From positions 1 to 45,114 of the forward strand of contig UQDO01000014.1 in NCBI GenBank assembly GCA_900539855.1: a stretch of DNA of 45,114 nt, in the 5' to 3' direction. The stretch is from an uncultured Oscillospiraceae bacterium (GTDB lineage: Bacteria > Bacillota > Clostridia > Oscillospirales > Acutalibacteraceae). A program made the position numbers and the translations under genes. The notes beneath the pieces are model-generated. The model saw only the letters and a program-made list of their open reading frames with translations, did no database searches and was not told the origin of the DNA. This document shows, piece after piece, positions 25,062 through 32,863 of this stretch; the first letter of the stretch is position 1, and each line of letters begins with the position of its first letter.

Positions 25062-25766
25062 ATGAGAATGAAAAGATTGAAGCACCTTGAAGAGCGTAAG
25101 AACGCCTGCGGTGATCTTTTGATATCGGCATACAGCGAAGAACTGAATTTTGCCAAGGCAACTGATACAAAGGAATACATAGATCTGACCGGTTGGTTCG
25201 GGGCTGACCGTCCTTTGCTGCTTGAAATCGGCTGCGGAAAAGGCAGGTTCGCCTGCGATCTCGCCGGGCGCTTCCCCGATCACAACATACTTGGTGTTGA
25301 AAAAAACAGCAACGTGATAGTTCAGGCGTGTGAGCTTGCAAAAAGGAGAGGGATAAGCAACGTAAGATTTTTGAAAAGCGGCGCCGAATATCTTACAAAA
25401 TATATTCCGGACAACAGTGCGGAACTTATATTTTTAAATTTCTCCTGCCCTTTTCCTAAAAAAAGCCATGCAAGTCATCGGCTGACAAGCCCCGTATTTT
25501 TAAAGCAGTATAAAGCTCTGCTCGCAAAAAACGGCGAGATACATCAAAAGACCGATAACCGCGGACTTTTTGAATACTCTTTGGAGCAGCTGTCAGGGTT
25601 TGGCTTTACCTTGAAAAACATTTCCCTCGACCTGCACGCAAGCGATTTTGAGGGCAATATCATGACCGAGTACGAGGAGAAATTCGTAAATCAGGGACTG
25701 CCCATATACAGACTTGAGGCATACATAAAAACGACCGGAGATGACCTCGCCGATGGCGGATTATAA
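25062..25766 (+). CDS. trmB: tRNA (guanine-N7-)-methyltransferase TrmB
   Basis: A SAM-dependent enzyme that methylates G46 of tRNA. 234 aa. SAM motif LLLEIGCGKGRFACDLA (about residues 53-69), acidic end of strand 2 in ILGVEKN, and the late TDNRGLFEYSLEQL, where the TD pair is typical of TrmB. The family motif around FxDPWPK is here LNFSCPFPKKSH: Asp and Trp are replaced by Cys and Phe. GGAG lies 8 nt before ATG. The following gene starts inside its 3' end. Confidence 0.93.
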   Translation: MRMKRLKHLEERKNACGDLLISAYSEELNFAKATDTKEYIDLTGWFGADRPLLLEIGCGKGRFACDLAGRFPDHNILGVEKNSNVIVQACELAKRRGISNVRFLKSGAEYLTKYIPDNSAELIFLNFSCPFPKKSHASHRLTSPVFLKQYKALLAKNGEIHQKTDNRGLFEYSLEQLSGFGFTLKNISLDLHASDFEGNIMTEYEEKFVNQGLPIYRLEAYIKTTGDDLADGGL

Positions 25767-26907
25767 TAAATATAAGGATTTTTTCGACAGCTACGGAGGC
25801 GATCATGAATACGATGCAGAAGCCGAATACCGGCGCCGCAGGCTTGCCGCGAAAAAGAAAGCATTGAAAAGGAAGCGCCGTTTTATAAGGTGTGTGACCG
25901 CTCTTTTCCTTGCCGTCATTGTAGCGGTGGCTGCCGTGGTGACCGTCACGGTCAAAAAGCATTCCAAAAGCAATAATGCATCATCAGACGTATATACGAT
26001 ACATGAGATAACGAGCAGCGGTCAGGAAACCGGGCAGCAAAGCGAACCTCAGATCACGGCACCTGTTTCAACATCTGCAACCGTAAAGCTCGGCAGCCAG
26101 ATAGACAGCCAATATGCCATACTTGTCGATTGTTCAAACAATAATGTTCTTGCCGAAAAATCGCCGGATGAGCGGATCTATCCGGCTTCAATGACCAAGG
26201 TCATGACACTGCTTGTCGCAGCCGAAAATGTTGACAGCATCGATGGCAGATTTACAATGACCAATGAAATAATAGATCCTCTTTATAAGGAAGGTGCCTC
26301 GCGCGCAGGATTCTGTGCAGGCGAAAATGTCAGAATAGCTGACATGTTTTACGGCACGGTGCTTGAATCCGGCGCAGAAGCAGCTGTCGGTCTTGCCGTA
26401 TATGTATCGGGATCAGAGGAAAAATTTGTTGAGCTGATGAACCAAAAAGCTGCACAGTTGGGGCTTAAGTCAACACTCTTCACCAATGTCACCGGGCTGC
26501 ATGACAAAAATCTTTACACGACCTGCCGCGAGATGGCAATAATAATGCGTGCAGCGCTTGAAAATGATTTTTGCAAGACCGTTCTTTCAACAGAATACTA
26601 CACCGTCGCTGCAAATGATTTTCACGATGAACTTAAATTTCACAGCACGATGCTCAGCCGCATGTACGGTACCGAGCCGGGCGTTGCGACTATAAAGGGC
26701 GGAAAAACCGGTTTTACTGCCAATTCCGGCAACTGCCTTGTCAGTTATGCAGAAACCGACGACGGGCGTGAGATAATATGCGTCACGGCAGTCGGCGGCG
26801 GACGCTACAAGCCGATATTCGACTGTATAAACATGTATAAGGACTATACTCACCCGTCACAGACGGCAAGTGCGTCCAGCGGCACTGCATCTGCGTCTGA
26901 AAAATAA
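25753..26907 (+). CDS. D-alanyl-D-alanine carboxypeptidase (S11, DacF-like)
   Basis: A penicillin-binding-protein-type DD-carboxypeptidase trimming pentapeptide stems of peptidoglycan. It has a cytoplasmic basic N-terminus (about residues 1-45), one transmembrane helix (about 46-68), a Ser/Gln-rich spacer, and then the S11 domain. Active-site motifs are PASMTK with Ser near 145, and GGKTGFT near 316. The second motif is SGAEA instead of SGN, so its Asn is missing, as in some clostridial relatives. No C-terminal amphipathic anchor is obvious. GGAG is 12 nt before ATG 25753 but touches ATG 25741, so the later start is chosen. It overlaps trmB by 14 nt. Confidence 0.92.
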   Translation: MADYNKYKDFFDSYGGDHEYDAEAEYRRRRLAAKKKALKRKRRFIRCVTALFLAVIVAVAAVVTVTVKKHSKSNNASSDVYTIHEITSSGQETGQQSEPQITAPVSTSATVKLGSQIDSQYAILVDCSNNNVLAEKSPDERIYPASMTKVMTLLVAAENVDSIDGRFTMTNEIIDPLYKEGASRAGFCAGENVRIADMFYGTVLESGAEAAVGLAVYVSGSEEKFVELMNQKAAQLGLKSTLFTNVTGLHDKNLYTTCREMAIIMRAALENDFCKTVLSTEYYTVAANDFHDELKFHSTMLSRMYGTEPGVATIKGGKTGFTANSGNCLVSYAETDDGREIICVTAVGGGRYKPIFDCINMYKDYTHPSQTASASSGTASASEK

Positions 26908-26938
26908 CTTTAAGGCAGAAATAAGTTTTACACAAAAC

Positions 26939-26979
26939 AGCCGGCGGTTTTTTCATAAACACTTGACAAACCTCCGGCT
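26939..26979. repeat. inverted repeat around the tRNA-Pro promoter
   Basis: 12-nt arms (26939-26950 and 26968-26979) matching with one mismatch. The right arm follows the TTGACA -35 box (26963-26968). It may be the terminator of the carboxypeptidase gene, without a good U tract, or a control element. Confidence 0.5.
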
Positions 26980-26991
26980 TTGGGTTAAAAT
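26963..26991 (+). promoter_or_regulatory. promoter of tRNA-Pro
   Basis: TTGACA (26963-26968), 17-nt spacer, TAAAAT (26986-26991). The predicted ~100-nt leader before the tRNA includes a perfect 7-bp hairpin (26999-27005/27010-27016). Confidence 0.75.
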
Positions 26992-27101
26992 ATCTCGTAC
27001 CGATTAAAGAATCGGTTGTTAGATGCCGCTTAATAACATGCTTGATAAACAAGCACCACATAGTACCTGACAGATACTGCAAGTATAAAACTTAAATAAA
27101 T

Positions 27102-27177
27102 CCGGGTGTGGCGCAGCTGGGAGCGCGGGTGGTTTGGGACCATCAGGCCGCAGGTTCGATCCCTGTCACTCGGACCA
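27102..27177 (+). tRNA. tRNA-Pro (UGG)
   Basis: A full cloverleaf. The acceptor stem CCGGGTG pairs with CACTCGG, with one G-U pair; the discriminator A and CCA are encoded. D arm GCGC/GCGC, anticodon stem GGTGG/CCATC, loop TTTGGGA with anticodon TGG at 27135-27137, and T arm GCAGG-TTCGATC-CCTGT. It reads proline CCN codons. A hairpin terminator follows directly, then an integrase gene pointing towards it, so the tRNA 3' end is the likely attachment site. Confidence 0.97.
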
Positions 27178-27183
27178 AAATTT

Positions 27184-27224
27184 TGACCGAAAGCAGAGTT
27201 TATTCTCCACTTTCGGTCATTTTT
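27184..27224 (+). terminator. intrinsic terminator of tRNA-Pro
   Basis: A 10-bp perfect stem (27184-27193 and 27210-27219) with a 16-nt loop, followed by TTTTTA. Confidence 0.8.
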
Positions 27225-27354
27225 ATGCTTATTTAGGTATTTTACCGCCACTTTTGAAAAAGCACATTTTTTACGGCCACATCATCAAATGCGGACTGAA
27301 AATTCCTTTTTCTTTGTTTACAGCGGCGCAAAATTTGAAAAGTCAAACGAGCAA

Positions 27355-27378
27355 CCGCCACGGATTTTTCCGTGGCGG
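27355..27378 (-). terminator. GC-rich stem-loop after the integrase
   Basis: A perfect 10-bp stem with T4 loop, just past the displaced integrase stop at 27392. No clear U tract on either side, so terminator function is likely but weak. Confidence 0.5.
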
Positions 27379-27391
27379 TGTTGTATCCGCC

Positions 27392-27601
27392 TTACGCCGT
27401 TCGTCCAGATTTAAGCCGTTCTTTCTCAGCGGCGATTTCCGCATTCTTTTGTTTAATCATCTCGGCAAGCTTTTCTTCGCATTCTTCTCTTGTGTCGGCG
27501 TAGATATTAAACTTTTTGCGTTTGCCGTTTGGCAATTTCGGAGAATAGCTGCCTTCCCATTTCTTTTCGCTGATTCTAAATATGCACCCTGTTCCGGGGG
27601 G
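27392..27601 (-). pseudogene. out-of-frame C-terminal tail of the integrase
   Basis: In the frame next to the integrase, the minus strand reads FRISEKKWEGSYSPKL, then KKFNIYADTREECEEKLAEM, ending with TAA at 27392. This is a tail that integrases of this clostridial group normally carry. It joins the main frame if one G is added in the run of six G's (plus strand) at about 27596-27601. The repaired protein would be 481 aa. Confidence 0.75.
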
Positions 27602-28836
27602 CGTATCTTTGGCTGTTTCGGCTCAAATTTCGCCCTTACTGGCGTTTCCGGCGCTCTGTCGGGTGTTTGTCCGTCCTCGCCCAAAGTGCCCTCATTTCTG
27701 CCGAAACCCCGTTCGATTTTGTCGGCGGCGGAGCGCTGCATATTGTCGGTGATATGGGTATATATGTTCAGCGTCGTTTCTGAGGAAATATGTCCTATGA
27801 TCGTACTCAGCGTTTTTATATCCATACCGCCCGCCAGTGCGTTGGTAGCGAAGGTATGTCTGAGATCGTGAAAGCGGAGGTGTTTGCACTCAGCTCTCTC
27901 CAAAGTTCTTTCAAGTACCGCTCGCACCGAGGACGGATGACGGGGTGAATCCTCTTTTACAGGTGACGGGAACATCCACCGTGAATTTATCCGCTTTTTG
28001 TATTCCGCAAGGATTCTTACGATGTCCGGCGGAAGAATGGCAGTACTGATTGAGGATTTTGTTTTTGGCGCACATATATAGGATGCACCTTTTACTACCG
28101 TTACCTGACGGCAGATATGCAATTCTCCTGTCTGTATATTGAGGTCATTCCATTGCAGTGCCGCAATCTCACCTCGGTGCATCCCCGTACATAATTCAAG
28201 GATAAACAGTTCGAAGTGCCCGTCCGCTTTAGCTTGTATAATAAATCTCTGCATTTCTTCTTTGGTCAGCACCTGCATCTCCTTAGCTTTCTTCGGAGGC
28301 AGTTTACAGCCGATTGCAGGATTTACTCTTATCAGCCCCTCCTTAACGGCTTTTTCCAATCCTTTACGGCATACAGAATGGCATCCGCGCACCATGCGGT
28401 CGGATGACCCTTTTCCATACACATCGGTGTGTATTATTCTGCCGCCGACCTTCAGCCGAGCATAGAACTGTTGCAGATCATTCTGCGTCAGCTTGTTCAG
28501 CGGAATTATTCCGATCTCCGGTATCACATGCTTGTATATTAAATTTTCATAATGCGCCTGTGTTGTCGGCCGTATCCGCTGCTTTTCGTATTGCTGATAC
28601 CAGAAGTCCATCCAGTCTCCGAACGGCATGTCGGCTTTTACATTGCCGGCAGCTGTAACACGGTATTGTTCTTTCAACTGTTCTAACTTTTCAAGGCATT
28701 TTTCTTTTTCCTTCGCCGTTGCGCTTTTGGTGATGGGAAGTCCTTTATCGTTGTAACCGACAACTATGCGTGCCTCCCACCGTCCGTCCTTGCGCAGACG
28801 AAGTGTGCCTTCGCCTGATTTTCGTTTCTTTCTCAT
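27457..28836 (-). CDS. tyrosine recombinase/integrase, C-terminal frameshift
   Basis: A site-specific integrase of the Tn916/ICE type. It starts MRKKRKSGEGTLRLRKDGRWEAR, an AP2-like arm-binding domain, followed by a SAM-like core-binding domain (about residues 70-170). The catalytic domain has the first Arg in GMHRGEIAALQW, HDLRHTFA for the His/Arg pair, and GHISSETTLNIYTHI with the nucleophile Tyr. The start is ATG 28836, with GAGGAG 8 nt upstream; the much longer open frame to 29142 is a shadow of the upstream integrase. After KFEPKQPKIRPP the frame is lost and the protein ends with a foreign tail at 27457. Catalytic residues are intact, so it may still work. Confidence 0.9.
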   Translation of the reverse strand: MRKKRKSGEGTLRLRKDGRWEARIVVGYNDKGLPITKSATAKEKEKCLEKLEQLKEQYRVTAAGNVKADMPFGDWMDFWYQQYEKQRIRPTTQAHYENLIYKHVIPEIGIIPLNKLTQNDLQQFYARLKVGGRIIHTDVYGKGSSDRMVRGCHSVCRKGLEKAVKEGLIRVNPAIGCKLPPKKAKEMQVLTKEEMQRFIIQAKADGHFELFILELCTGMHRGEIAALQWNDLNIQTGELHICRQVTVVKGASYICAPKTKSSISTAILPPDIVRILAEYKKRINSRWMFPSPVKEDSPRHPSSVRAVLERTLERAECKHLRFHDLRHTFATNALAGGMDIKTLSTIIGHISSETTLNIYTHITDNMQRSAADKIERGFGRNEGTLGEDGQTPDRAPETPVRAKFEPKQPKIRPPEQGAYLESAKRNGKAAILRNCQTANAKSLISTPTQEKNAKKSLPR

Positions 28837-29340
28837 GTTTTCAACTCCTCTCCAAATATGTCGTTCATAAATCCGCCGACGATATCCGACGCGCGCTTTT
28901 GCATATCCGTTGTAACATGAGTGTAGGTGTCCAGCGTAAAGCCGGCGTTGGTGTGTCCGGGAATTCCTGACAGCGTTTTGGCGTCCACACCGCTTGTGAG
29001 TGCGTGGGTTGCGAATGTATGGCGCAGATCGTGAAACCGTATATCGGGCAGTCCTGCCTTTTTCAGCAGCTGTTTCGTCTTGCGGTATGCCGCAGGCGGC
29101 GCTATCGGAAGTTCGGGGCAAATTGGATCGGCAAATATCCATTCCGAGACTGCGGTTTTCTTACGCTCTCTTAGCACATTCGCTGTGCTGAGCGGCAGAT
29201 AGAATTTCCGTTTGCCTTTGCATGTTTTAGTTTCGCCTACGACAATTTTGCCGTTTCTCAAATCCACACTGCGGCTGATATTCAGTTTGCCTTCGGCCTC
29301 ATTGAAGTCCGACCACTTCAGTCCGCATAGCGGAGTTCTG
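28833..29340 (-). pseudogene. C-terminal half of a second tyrosine integrase
   Basis: Only the catalytic half of a second integrase remains. Reading from the break it gives LCGLKWSDFNEAEGKLNISR, then FHDLRHTFATHAL and GHTNAGFTLDTYTHV with the Tyr nucleophile. The first catalytic Arg (normally just before LCGLKW) and all N-terminal domains are gone. The frame stays open from about 29340; a GTG at 29267 could start a 144-aa product. Its stop overlaps the start of the next integrase by 4 nt, so the two were once a tandem integrase operon. On the other side of the break a plus-strand coupling-protein gene starts mid-frame. Confidence 0.85.
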
Positions 29341-29344
29341 TGCT

Positions 29345-30010
29345 CCGGAGAAACGGCACATCGTGTCGGTATTCAAGGTCATTCAGGAACTACTCGCCCC
29401 GTCCAAAAAGAAAGGCAAGAATCAGTTTCAGCAGCTTATGGAGTTACTGCCGAATGAGCATAAGGCGAAATGGTTTGCGGGTGCGGCACTGAACACCGCC
29501 GAGCAGAGTATGGCATCGGTCATGTCAACAGCACTCTCCCGACTCAACGCATTTTTGGATACCGAGTTAGAGCAGCTCCTGTGCTTTGATACCGAGATAG
29601 ACGCCGAAACCTTCTGCAATCAGAAATCTGCTATCTTCGTCATCATGCCGGAGGAAAATCCCAACACCTTCTTTATGATTTCGCTGATTATCCAACAGCT
29701 CTACCGTGAAATACTTGCTGTTGCCGATGAAAACGGCGGTAAGCTCAAGAACCGCTGTGTATTCTTCTGCGATGAGTTCGGAACGCTGCCCAAAATCGAA
29801 AGTGCGGAAATGATGTTCTCCGCCTCCCGTTCAAGGCGTTTACAAATCGTTCCCATCATTCAATCCTTCGCGCAACTCGAAAAGATTTACGGCAAGGAAG
29901 GCGCGGAGATCATCGTGGATAATACGCAGGACACTATCTTCGGCGGCTTTGCTCCGAACAGCAGCTCGGCCGAAACATTATCCAAGGCACTCGGCAGCGC
30001 ACGGTCATGA
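29345..30010 (+). pseudogene. VirD4/TraG coupling ATPase, truncated, first part
   Basis: The middle of a type IV secretion coupling protein that feeds DNA to the conjugation pore. The visible part, open from about 29345, starts EKRHIVSVFKVIQELL and includes IFVIMPEENPNTFF and the Walker B-like CVFFCDEFGTLPKIE. IVPIIQSFAQLEKIYG and NTQDTIFGGFAPNSSS follow. The N-terminal membrane part and Walker A are missing, cut off at the junction with the integrase fragment. At about 29995-30000 the frame breaks: a missing base turns LGSRTVMSG into LGSARS-stop. The rest continues in the next frame. Confidence 0.88.
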
Positions 30011-30519
30011 GTGGATCTGTCAGCCGGAGTAAAAATGATCCGTCGCAGTCGCTCCAAATGATCGAGCGACCGCTGCTGACACCGGACGAACTCAAATCTC
30101 TTCCAAAGGGCGATTTTATCGTCATGAAAACAGGTGTGCATCCGATGCGGGTACACCTAAAGCTGTTCTTCAAATGGGGCATTGAGTTCGACGATGAACA
30201 TCCTTATACCGTCCCCGACCAAGGCAACCGTGAGGTCAAGTATGCCGACAAGAAGGAAATTCAGGACGGCATCCTCGAAAAATATCCGCCGGAGTGGAAA
30301 GAGGAAACGCCTGCACCGAGCGACGCTGACGGCGGCGGTCAGGCTCAGCAGGATAGCCCCAAGAACGAGCCGCAGAGGACTCCACCGAAAGATAAGAACA
30401 AGGGCGGCAAGCCCGTCCGTACCTCACCGCCGAAAAAAGAAACTGCTCCCGACATAACGGAAGCAGAGATCACAAAAGACTTGACCGAAACGGAGGTGCA
30501 AAGCAATGAGCCGTCTTGA
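30007..30519 (+). pseudogene. VirD4/TraG coupling ATPase, C-terminal part after frameshift
   Basis: Direct continuation of the coupling protein in another frame: VMSGSVSRSKNDPSQSLQMIERPLLTP, then DELKSLPKGDFIVMKTGVHPM. A variable, charged, proline-rich tail (about residues 95-170 of this piece) is typical of the C-terminus of this family in clostridial elements. It could be translated from ATG 30007 but has no ribosome site there. Its end overlaps the start of the helix-turn-helix gene by 14 nt, as in intact elements. Confidence 0.85.
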
Positions 30520-30820
30520 TTTCCTCTACCGCACCGAGCTGCCGCACAGTGCTGTTGCGGTGTATATCTACCTCGCCGACAGGACGAACGAGAACAACGA
30601 GTGTTGGCCTGCCATCCCGACCATAGCCGCCGACCTCAAGTATTCGCCCTCCACCGTCCGCCGCGGAATCCGTGACCTCAAAAAAGCAGGGCTCCTCGAA
30701 ACCGAGCAGCGGTACAGAAAAAAAGGCGGCAAGAGCAGTCTGTTATCCGGCAGATATTCGGCAAGGCAAATAGGACCTAAACCGACTGCGCTTTTTCTTT
30801 CTGCTGTAGTTAAAGCGTGA
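30506..30820 (+). CDS. helix-turn-helix protein of the element, C-terminus replaced
   Basis: A 104-aa protein with a winged helix-turn-helix: LPHSAVAVYIYLADRTNENNECWPAIPTIAADLKYSPSTVRRGIRDLKKAGLLETEQRYRKKGGKSS. This matches the replication/accessory HTH protein commonly found after the coupling protein in clostridial elements. After GGKSS (about residue 76) the sequence becomes dissimilar (YSARQIGPKPTALF), suggesting that the native end was lost at a junction near 30740. GGAGGTG precedes ATG 30506. Probably not functional in transfer any longer. Confidence 0.75.
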   Translation: MSRLDFLYRTELPHSAVAVYIYLADRTNENNECWPAIPTIAADLKYSPSTVRRGIRDLKKAGLLETEQRYRKKGGKSSLLSGRYSARQIGPKPTALFLSAVVKA

Positions 30821-30870
30821 AAAACCACAAAAAATATATTTATCGCTTTATAACCCGTTGTGTTTTTCAC
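30817..30870. repeat. inverted repeat at the regulator promoter
   Basis: Arms GTGAAAAACCACAA (30817-30830) and TTGTGTTTTTCAC (30858-30870) match except for one extra base, 27 nt apart. The right arm contains the -35 box of the downstream promoter, so this is a good candidate operator for the small Xre-type regulator. Confidence 0.6.
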
Positions 30871-30886
30871 AGAAATATGCTATTAT
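30858..30886 (+). promoter_or_regulatory. promoter of the Xre/LuxR-MFS unit
   Basis: TTGTGT (30858-30863), 17-nt spacer, TATTAT (30881-30886), about 75 nt before the first gene. Confidence 0.65.
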
Positions 30887-30962
30887 ATTCTTGATAGTCA
30901 TTTCTGCTGTTTTCGGATTTTGTTCGGTGGAAGCAAGCCCTAATTGAATCGAGGCTGACGAT

Positions 30963-31172
30963 ATGAATATTAGCTATAAAAAGCTCTGGAAATTGCTGAT
31001 TGACAGGGATATGAAAAAGAAGGACCTGGAAAAGGCTGCGGGCATCAGCAACTATGTCATTTCCAAAATGACACGGAATGAAAATATCACGGTTGAAACC
31101 GTGGGAAAGATCTGCAGAGCACTGAATTGTACGCCGAATGACATGTTGGAATTCGTGTCCGACAGTGAGTAA
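30963..31172 (+). CDS. small Xre-family (YozG-like) HTH regulator
   Basis: A 69-aa Cro/C1-type DNA-binding protein consisting of a single helix-turn-helix domain. The fold is shown by YKKLWKLLIDRDMKKKDLEKAAGISNYVISKMTRNENITVETVGKICRALNCTPNDML, typical of the YozG group. GAGG lies 8 nt before ATG. It is followed after 11 nt by the LuxR-type membrane regulator. It probably controls its own two-gene unit through the inverted repeat at 30817-30870; targets are unproven. Confidence 0.92.
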   Translation: MNISYKKLWKLLIDRDMKKKDLEKAAGISNYVISKMTRNENITVETVGKICRALNCTPNDMLEFVSDSE

Positions 31173-31183
31173 GAGGTTTGATT

Positions 31184-32623
31184 ATGAACAGCATTTTGAA
31201 AAAAGTCAGGCAAAGCGATGCCTTTAATGAGGAAAATCGAATCCCCTACACAAAGGCGATAGTGTTGATGAGCTTATTTACCTTTGTGTTTCTGGGCGCG
31301 GAATTTCTGTTTGTCAACATGATCTCCCGCACGGTTTCGGGGAATCGATCGGTAAATGCCCAAAATTATGCGCTTGGTATCAGCGTCATCGGTTTCGTTC
31401 TGTATCCTGTTTTCTCTCGATTTTGTAAAGGAAAATGGCAAACCGCACTTGCAATGTGCGCAGCGATTTTGTCGGTTATTTGTCTTTTTGTGATATGCCG
31501 CCATGCCTCTTATGCACTAATACTCGGCATGGGACTCTTGCTGTTTCTGATTCTCGGCGCGTTTGGAAGTGCCGTATTCTACAAAACACTATGTCTGTTA
31601 GAGAACAACACCTATATTGCGCGACTGACAGGCGTTTCCTATATGCTTGGAATCCTGCTTCAAATCGCAAACAACAATTTGGTTCATATAGATTACATAG
31701 AAGCCGGCATACTTTCTGCATTTATACTATTGCTGGCATTTATGCTGATAAAAGCAGAAAAAAACAGCGTTGTCCCTGCCTTCTCCAAAAGCAAAACCGA
31801 AGAGGAAAACGACGAAAGCGGAAAGGATAGCCTGAAAATCATTTTGCTCCTCGTCCTTTTCATCGCACTGATGACCTGTATTTTCAGCACCATGGACAAT
31901 GCGGTCACCGTATACCACGCAAACGGAACGGTGAATATTGGTCAGTGGCCGAGAATACTTCTCGCACTCAGCGGTCTTATGGCAGGCTTTTTATTTGATA
32001 TTGCAGGCAGAAAATATATGAGTGTGATCATGTACTGCGTAATGCTTCTGTCTACGACCTGCCTTGTCATTATTCAGTTTGCCGGGCCGTTCACGGTGGG
32101 TCTGGTCATATTCTATCTGTCCGCCGGCTTCTTTGCTGTTTTCTTTACCACAGCTTTCATGGAGATCGCCCGATACACGGATACCCCCGAGTTATGGTCA
32201 GGGTTTGGCAGAACCGTCAATAATCTTGTTGCCGCTGCAATCTCGGGAGGCTCCCTTGCACTTTTGCATTCCGAAAACAATATTGTCATGATCACCATAG
32301 AGCTGATTTTATTCGTGGCAATCAGCATTGTCGCGCTTTTCTATACCAACAAAAGAGAAGCGCTTTTTGACAGGCTTGCCGAAGCGGACAGCAGCGAACT
32401 AAGCGACGGTGAAAAACTGCAAAGGCTGGCAGAGCAGTTTTCGCTGACGCAGAGAGAAACCGAGGTTTTCGGACTGCTTGTCAATACCGAAGACGGATTG
32501 CAGACGATAGCCGATGGTTTGTATGTCTCCAGACGGACCTTAGAGAGATATGTCTCCGCCATATATGAAAAAACAGGTGCAAAATCACGGATCGGGCTTG
32601 TTACTCTTTACAACAACGTATAA
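31184..32623 (+). CDS. MFS-like 12-TM protein with LuxR-type DNA-binding domain
   Basis: 479 aa. Residues about 25 to 390 hold about 12 hydrophobic segments arranged like a major-facilitator transporter, with a charged cytoplasmic loop (SKSKTEEENDESGKDS, about 205-220) in the middle. After a short acidic linker the end (about 417-479) is a LuxR/GerE helix-turn-helix: FSLTQRETEVFGLLVNTEDGLQTIADGLYVSRRTLERYVSAIYEKTGAKSR. Proteins of this plan occur in gut anaerobes as membrane-bound regulators, presumably sensing a small molecule through the transporter fold. A TTG at 31178 is possible, but AGAGG 7 nt before ATG 31184 decides the start. It could control the neighbouring surface operon (inference). 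Confidence 0.9.
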   Translation: MNSILKKVRQSDAFNEENRIPYTKAIVLMSLFTFVFLGAEFLFVNMISRTVSGNRSVNAQNYALGISVIGFVLYPVFSRFCKGKWQTALAMCAAILSVICLFVICRHASYALILGMGLLLFLILGAFGSAVFYKTLCLLENNTYIARLTGVSYMLGILLQIANNNLVHIDYIEAGILSAFILLLAFMLIKAEKNSVVPAFSKSKTEEENDESGKDSLKIILLLVLFIALMTCIFSTMDNAVTVYHANGTVNIGQWPRILLALSGLMAGFLFDIAGRKYMSVIMYCVMLLSTTCLVIIQFAGPFTVGLVIFYLSAGFFAVFFTTAFMEIARYTDTPELWSGFGRTVNNLVAAAISGGSLALLHSENNIVMITIELILFVAISIVALFYTNKREALFDRLAEADSSELSDGEKLQRLAEQFSLTQRETEVFGLLVNTEDGLQTIADGLYVSRRTLERYVSAIYEKTGAKSRIGLVTLYNNV

Positions 32624-32646
32624 TTAAACATAACAAAAAGCATTTT

Positions 32647-32678
32647 ATCCTCCTGCCGATGTGGGAGGATATTTTTTT
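32647..32678 (+). terminator. intrinsic terminator after the LuxR-MFS gene
   Basis: A 7-bp GC-rich stem (32647-32653 and 32664-32670) followed by ATTTTTTT. It separates the regulatory unit from the surface operon. Confidence 0.85.
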
Positions 32679-32863
32679 GCGGTTTTTTCAAAGGAAACCG
32701 ATATTTTTGCCTTGATTTTAAGAATGGCGGAGTTCCGCCACCCCATTTTCGGCAGATTGGCGGACTTCCCTTATATACAAAGCAGCCCTCTACCAATACA
32801 ATTATAAGCAAAGGCGGTTGATATAAGCCGACTACTCGATCTTGAAGAAGGAGAGGAACGCAT
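32679..32863 (+). other. upstream region of the surface operon
   Basis: 185 nt without a gene. It contains a small perfect inverted repeat, GGCGGAGTTCCGCC, near 32730 and a related GGCGGA sequence 30 nt further on. No good sigma-A promoter pair was found, so the operon promoter may be activator-dependent or use another sigma factor. The ribosome site GGAGAGG precedes 32864. Confidence 0.4.

Larger units (their letters stand above)
27178..30820. mobile_element. degraded integrative/conjugative element next to tRNA-Pro
   Basis: Remains of an integrative element: two tyrosine integrase genes (one cut in half), a cut and frameshifted VirD4/TraG coupling protein, and a cut helix-turn-helix protein. 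Most conjugation genes are missing. The left edge lies at the tRNA-Pro 3' end; a second copy of the tRNA 3' end marking the right edge was not seen. Internal junctions are near 29340 and about 30740. Confidence 0.75.

Noticed and set aside
27134..27871. Plus-strand open frame of 245 codons starting inside the tRNA
   Set aside because: It runs through tRNA-Pro and opposite the integrase, with no ribosome site and no recognisable protein features.
28837..29142. N-terminal extension of the integrase to 29142
   Set aside because: It is antisense-frame noise over the second integrase fragment; a good ribosome site and the family N-terminus place the start at 28836.
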